Below, in pieces: positions 62,376 through 64,000 of a DNA stretch of 64,000 bases. Position numbers and translations under genes: made by a program. Every line of letters starts with the position of its first letter. The first letter of the stretch is position 1. The notes below the pieces were generated by a model, which worked only from the letters and a program-made list of their open reading frames with translations, had not been told where the DNA came from and did not search any database. The DNA comes from Spodoptera frugiperda (taxonomy: Eukaryota; Arthropoda; Insecta; Lepidoptera; Noctuidae): the NCBI RefSeq assembly GCF_023101765.2, contig NC_064242.1:6932327-6996326 (forward strand), written 5' to 3'.

Positions 62376-63119
62376 TAATAATAATAATAATAGTCCGCAA
62401 GGCAGCTTGTGGGTCCGCAAGGCAGCTTGTGGCGAGCTGTTGGGCAGTGGCGACCCCACGGACCTGACTCCCGGGAGAGGCCCTACTTTTTAACTCCGGT
62501 TGGTACTCGTGACTATCCGGAGTGGCCTCTCCTACCTCACTCTTGCCTTAATCGGCTGGTTTGAGTGGAGATTCGCAAGAGTGGAGTTGCCTTCAGCTCC
62601 ACTTGGGGGAAGGACGTATCCCAGTAAGATGCTGGTAGGGGTCTTGACCGTACTTCCGGGATTGCTCTGATAGCCGTGGGATGCCTCCCCTTCCTCAAGC
62701 AGCTCAACGGATGTTGCTTCCCTTGTCGCTACATGCTAGCGGCCGTTTCCGGGGGCCCACTATTGAGTTTGCGAGTCACCCCCTGCCTGTTTATCCGTAT
62801 TTTTCAATATTGGTCAGGGGCAGGGGCCATAGTCCCCATAGTTAACCGGTTAACTATTCCACAGCCACCCACACCCATATCCCTATCATTTCCTTTTACC
62901 ATATCTCACAATAGTCCTGCATCAACCGGGGATTGTCCTTTGGTGTACTTCCATAGTGCATACAGGGATAATCGCCGGCTGATGTCCCATTACATTTAGA
63001 TTAAAATTGTTCAACGGGCCTCTGCGAGTTGGCTTCGGCCCCTCGTACGCCTTCCAAAGGTCCGGGACCCTGTGGTCCCGTGATTATGTAAAGAACAAAC
63101 ATAATAATAATAATAATAA
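62376..63119 (+). mobile_element. Retroelement 3' region bracketed by ATA repeats
   Basis: This GC-rich block sits between (AAT)n at about 62376-62391 and (ATA)n at about 63101-63118. It opens with a tandem 20-bp duplication (GTCCGCAAGGCAGCTTGTGG at 62393-62412 and 62413-62432). Near the end it has CGGGCCTCTGCGAGTTGGCT and GGTCCGGGACCCTGTGGTCC, which can form hairpins. A simple-repeat tail after a hairpin is typical of a non-LTR element 3' UTR. The 107-codon open frame at 62676-62999 shows no recognised domain and is treated as part of the element. Confidence 0.5.
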
Positions 63120-63305
63120 CCTTTATTGTACACCTTTAGATAAATTCAGCATAAAATAACAACGTATAGGATTAAAGTGCACAAAGGCGGCCTTATCGTT
63201 AACTAAGTACATTTTATTGATATAACATAAGTTTCTCAAGTTATCTTGAGCTTTAAACAATAGCATTGGCTCTTCAATGCCACAATAGATGTCCAGTAGG
63301 GTTAT

Positions 63306-63398
63306 TTAACCTTTCCTGTGTATTGTTTGGTCTGCCTTATATAGTGCATATATTTGATGAGCCGTACCAACGGCGCCGGTAATACCAACTCCAGATTT
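63306..63398 (-). CDS. Moricin-like peptide, terminal exon of third copy (partial)
   Basis: On the minus strand, acceptor TTTGTTACAG (as in copies 1 and 2) precedes 31 codons that start KSGVGITGAVGTAHQIYA and end at TAA. The pattern aligns with the second exon of the other copies (KAGIGAIGAIGTGHEIYQ), with a longer, different tail (ALYKADQTIHRKG). I found no matching signal-peptide exon before the window edge, so exon 1 probably lies beyond 64000. It may be a functional divergent paralogue or a remnant. Confidence 0.6.
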   Translation of the reverse strand, partial: KSGVGITGAVGTAHQIYALYKADQTIHRKG

Positions 63399-63823
63399 CT
63401 GTAACAAACAATTACAAAAATAAATAAGTTTTCATGAAGTTATCTACAGTCGTATTAATAGGCAATAAGTTTAAACATCTTAACTCATTAGATGAGCATT
63501 TCAGGGTTTAGGAACCAGATTAATGGAGGAAAGAAGTATTTAGAAGTTATAATTCAACTGAAATGAAAACTCAAGTAAAACCTACTATGTAACTTATTTA
63601 GGTACCTAATACCTATTTTAAACTACATTATTTAAAGTATCATCATTAGATAGGATTATGAAGAATTGCTGCGAACATGAGCAATCTATTAAAGTAAATT
63701 TATTATTTATTTATTTATTCCATTTCCATACAGATTACATTTTAATATACTAAGCCCCACAAAACCGTTGTAATGGTTTGACTGTGGGGTCACTGAGTCT
63801 CTATGTTAATATGTTAAACATTT

Positions 63824-64000
63824 CTACAAATTAAAAGTGTCCAAGTAATATAATTTTAATTTACGTTTAAATCTATTTAATTTTGCTTCACTCCTTATGT
63901 CTGCTGGCAGATTGTTCAATAAGTAAGGTATTCTCTTGTTTAGTGTCCTGTCACCATAGTAATTGGTGACTCTGGGTACATTGAATCTACCAGCAGCCAT
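63824..64000 (-). mobile_element. LINE ORF2 C-terminal fragment, cut by window edge
   Basis: The minus-strand frame from 64000 reads MAAGRFNVPRVTNYYGDRTL then NKRIPYLLNNLPADIRSEA and KRKLKLYYLDTFNL before TAG at 63826-63824. It is a typical CR1/jockey-type LINE tail. The 3' UTR runs to the (TTTA)n repeat at about 63700-63718. It continues outside the window. If exon 1 of the third moricin-like gene lies beyond 64000, this LINE sits in its intron. Confidence 0.65.

Noticed and set aside
1..64000. CRISPR array, operon or bacterial-type system
   Set aside because: No regularly spaced repeats or polycistronic prokaryotic genes. All recognised genes are spliced eukaryotic genes.

Overview
The window looks like nuclear DNA from a lepidopteran (moth or butterfly). 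It is AT-rich, its genes carry short exons with GT..AG introns, and it holds tRNA-derived SINEs, short inverted-repeat elements, LINE 3' ends and Helitrons with CTAG ends. It also holds moricin-like antimicrobial peptide genes, a family known from Lepidoptera. Because the genes are split, gene models were built by joining exons at GT..AG sites with matching phase. Each CDS entry spans the whole coding region and lists its exons.

Layout. Positions 1-19.5 kb are gene-poor. I see only SINE fragments, a local 73-bp direct repeat, an inverted-repeat element and some GC-richer islands, plus one weak exon candidate near 14.7 kb. From 19.9 to 34.0 kb, on the minus strand, lies a 10-exon inhibitor-of-apoptosis gene with three BIR domains, a UBA-like region and a C-terminal RING (620 aa, DIAP2/IAP2 type). 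Its introns are full of transposons, and one holds a broken second copy of a BIR3 exon inside inverted-repeat DNA. About 0.8 kb away and divergent is 3-ketodihydrosphingosine reductase (plus, 34.7-36.1 kb, 3 exons). Convergent with that is a secreted two-CUB-domain protein (minus, 36.6-40.5 kb, 8 exons). Then come a small cuticular protein gene (plus, 42.5-43.8 kb), the alpha subunit of protein farnesyltransferase (plus, 44.7-47.6 kb, 5 exons), a small unrecognised two-exon gene (minus, 48.0-48.6 kb) and two weakly supported Cys-rich gene models (48.8-51.1 kb). Positions 51.2-55.9 kb show no gene.

From 56 to 64 kb there is a moricin-like cluster: two nearly identical genes placed tail to tail (plus at 56.1 kb, minus at 59.9 kb) and the last exon of a more divergent third copy (minus, 63.3 kb). 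The two close copies share a promoter block with a kappaB-type site and a TATA box, as expected for immune-inducible genes. One copy has a Helitron in its intron, and the other preserves the matching empty site.

The genes do not form one pathway. They are neighbouring housekeeping, immune/apoptotic, cuticle and secreted-protein genes in a transposon-rich setting.
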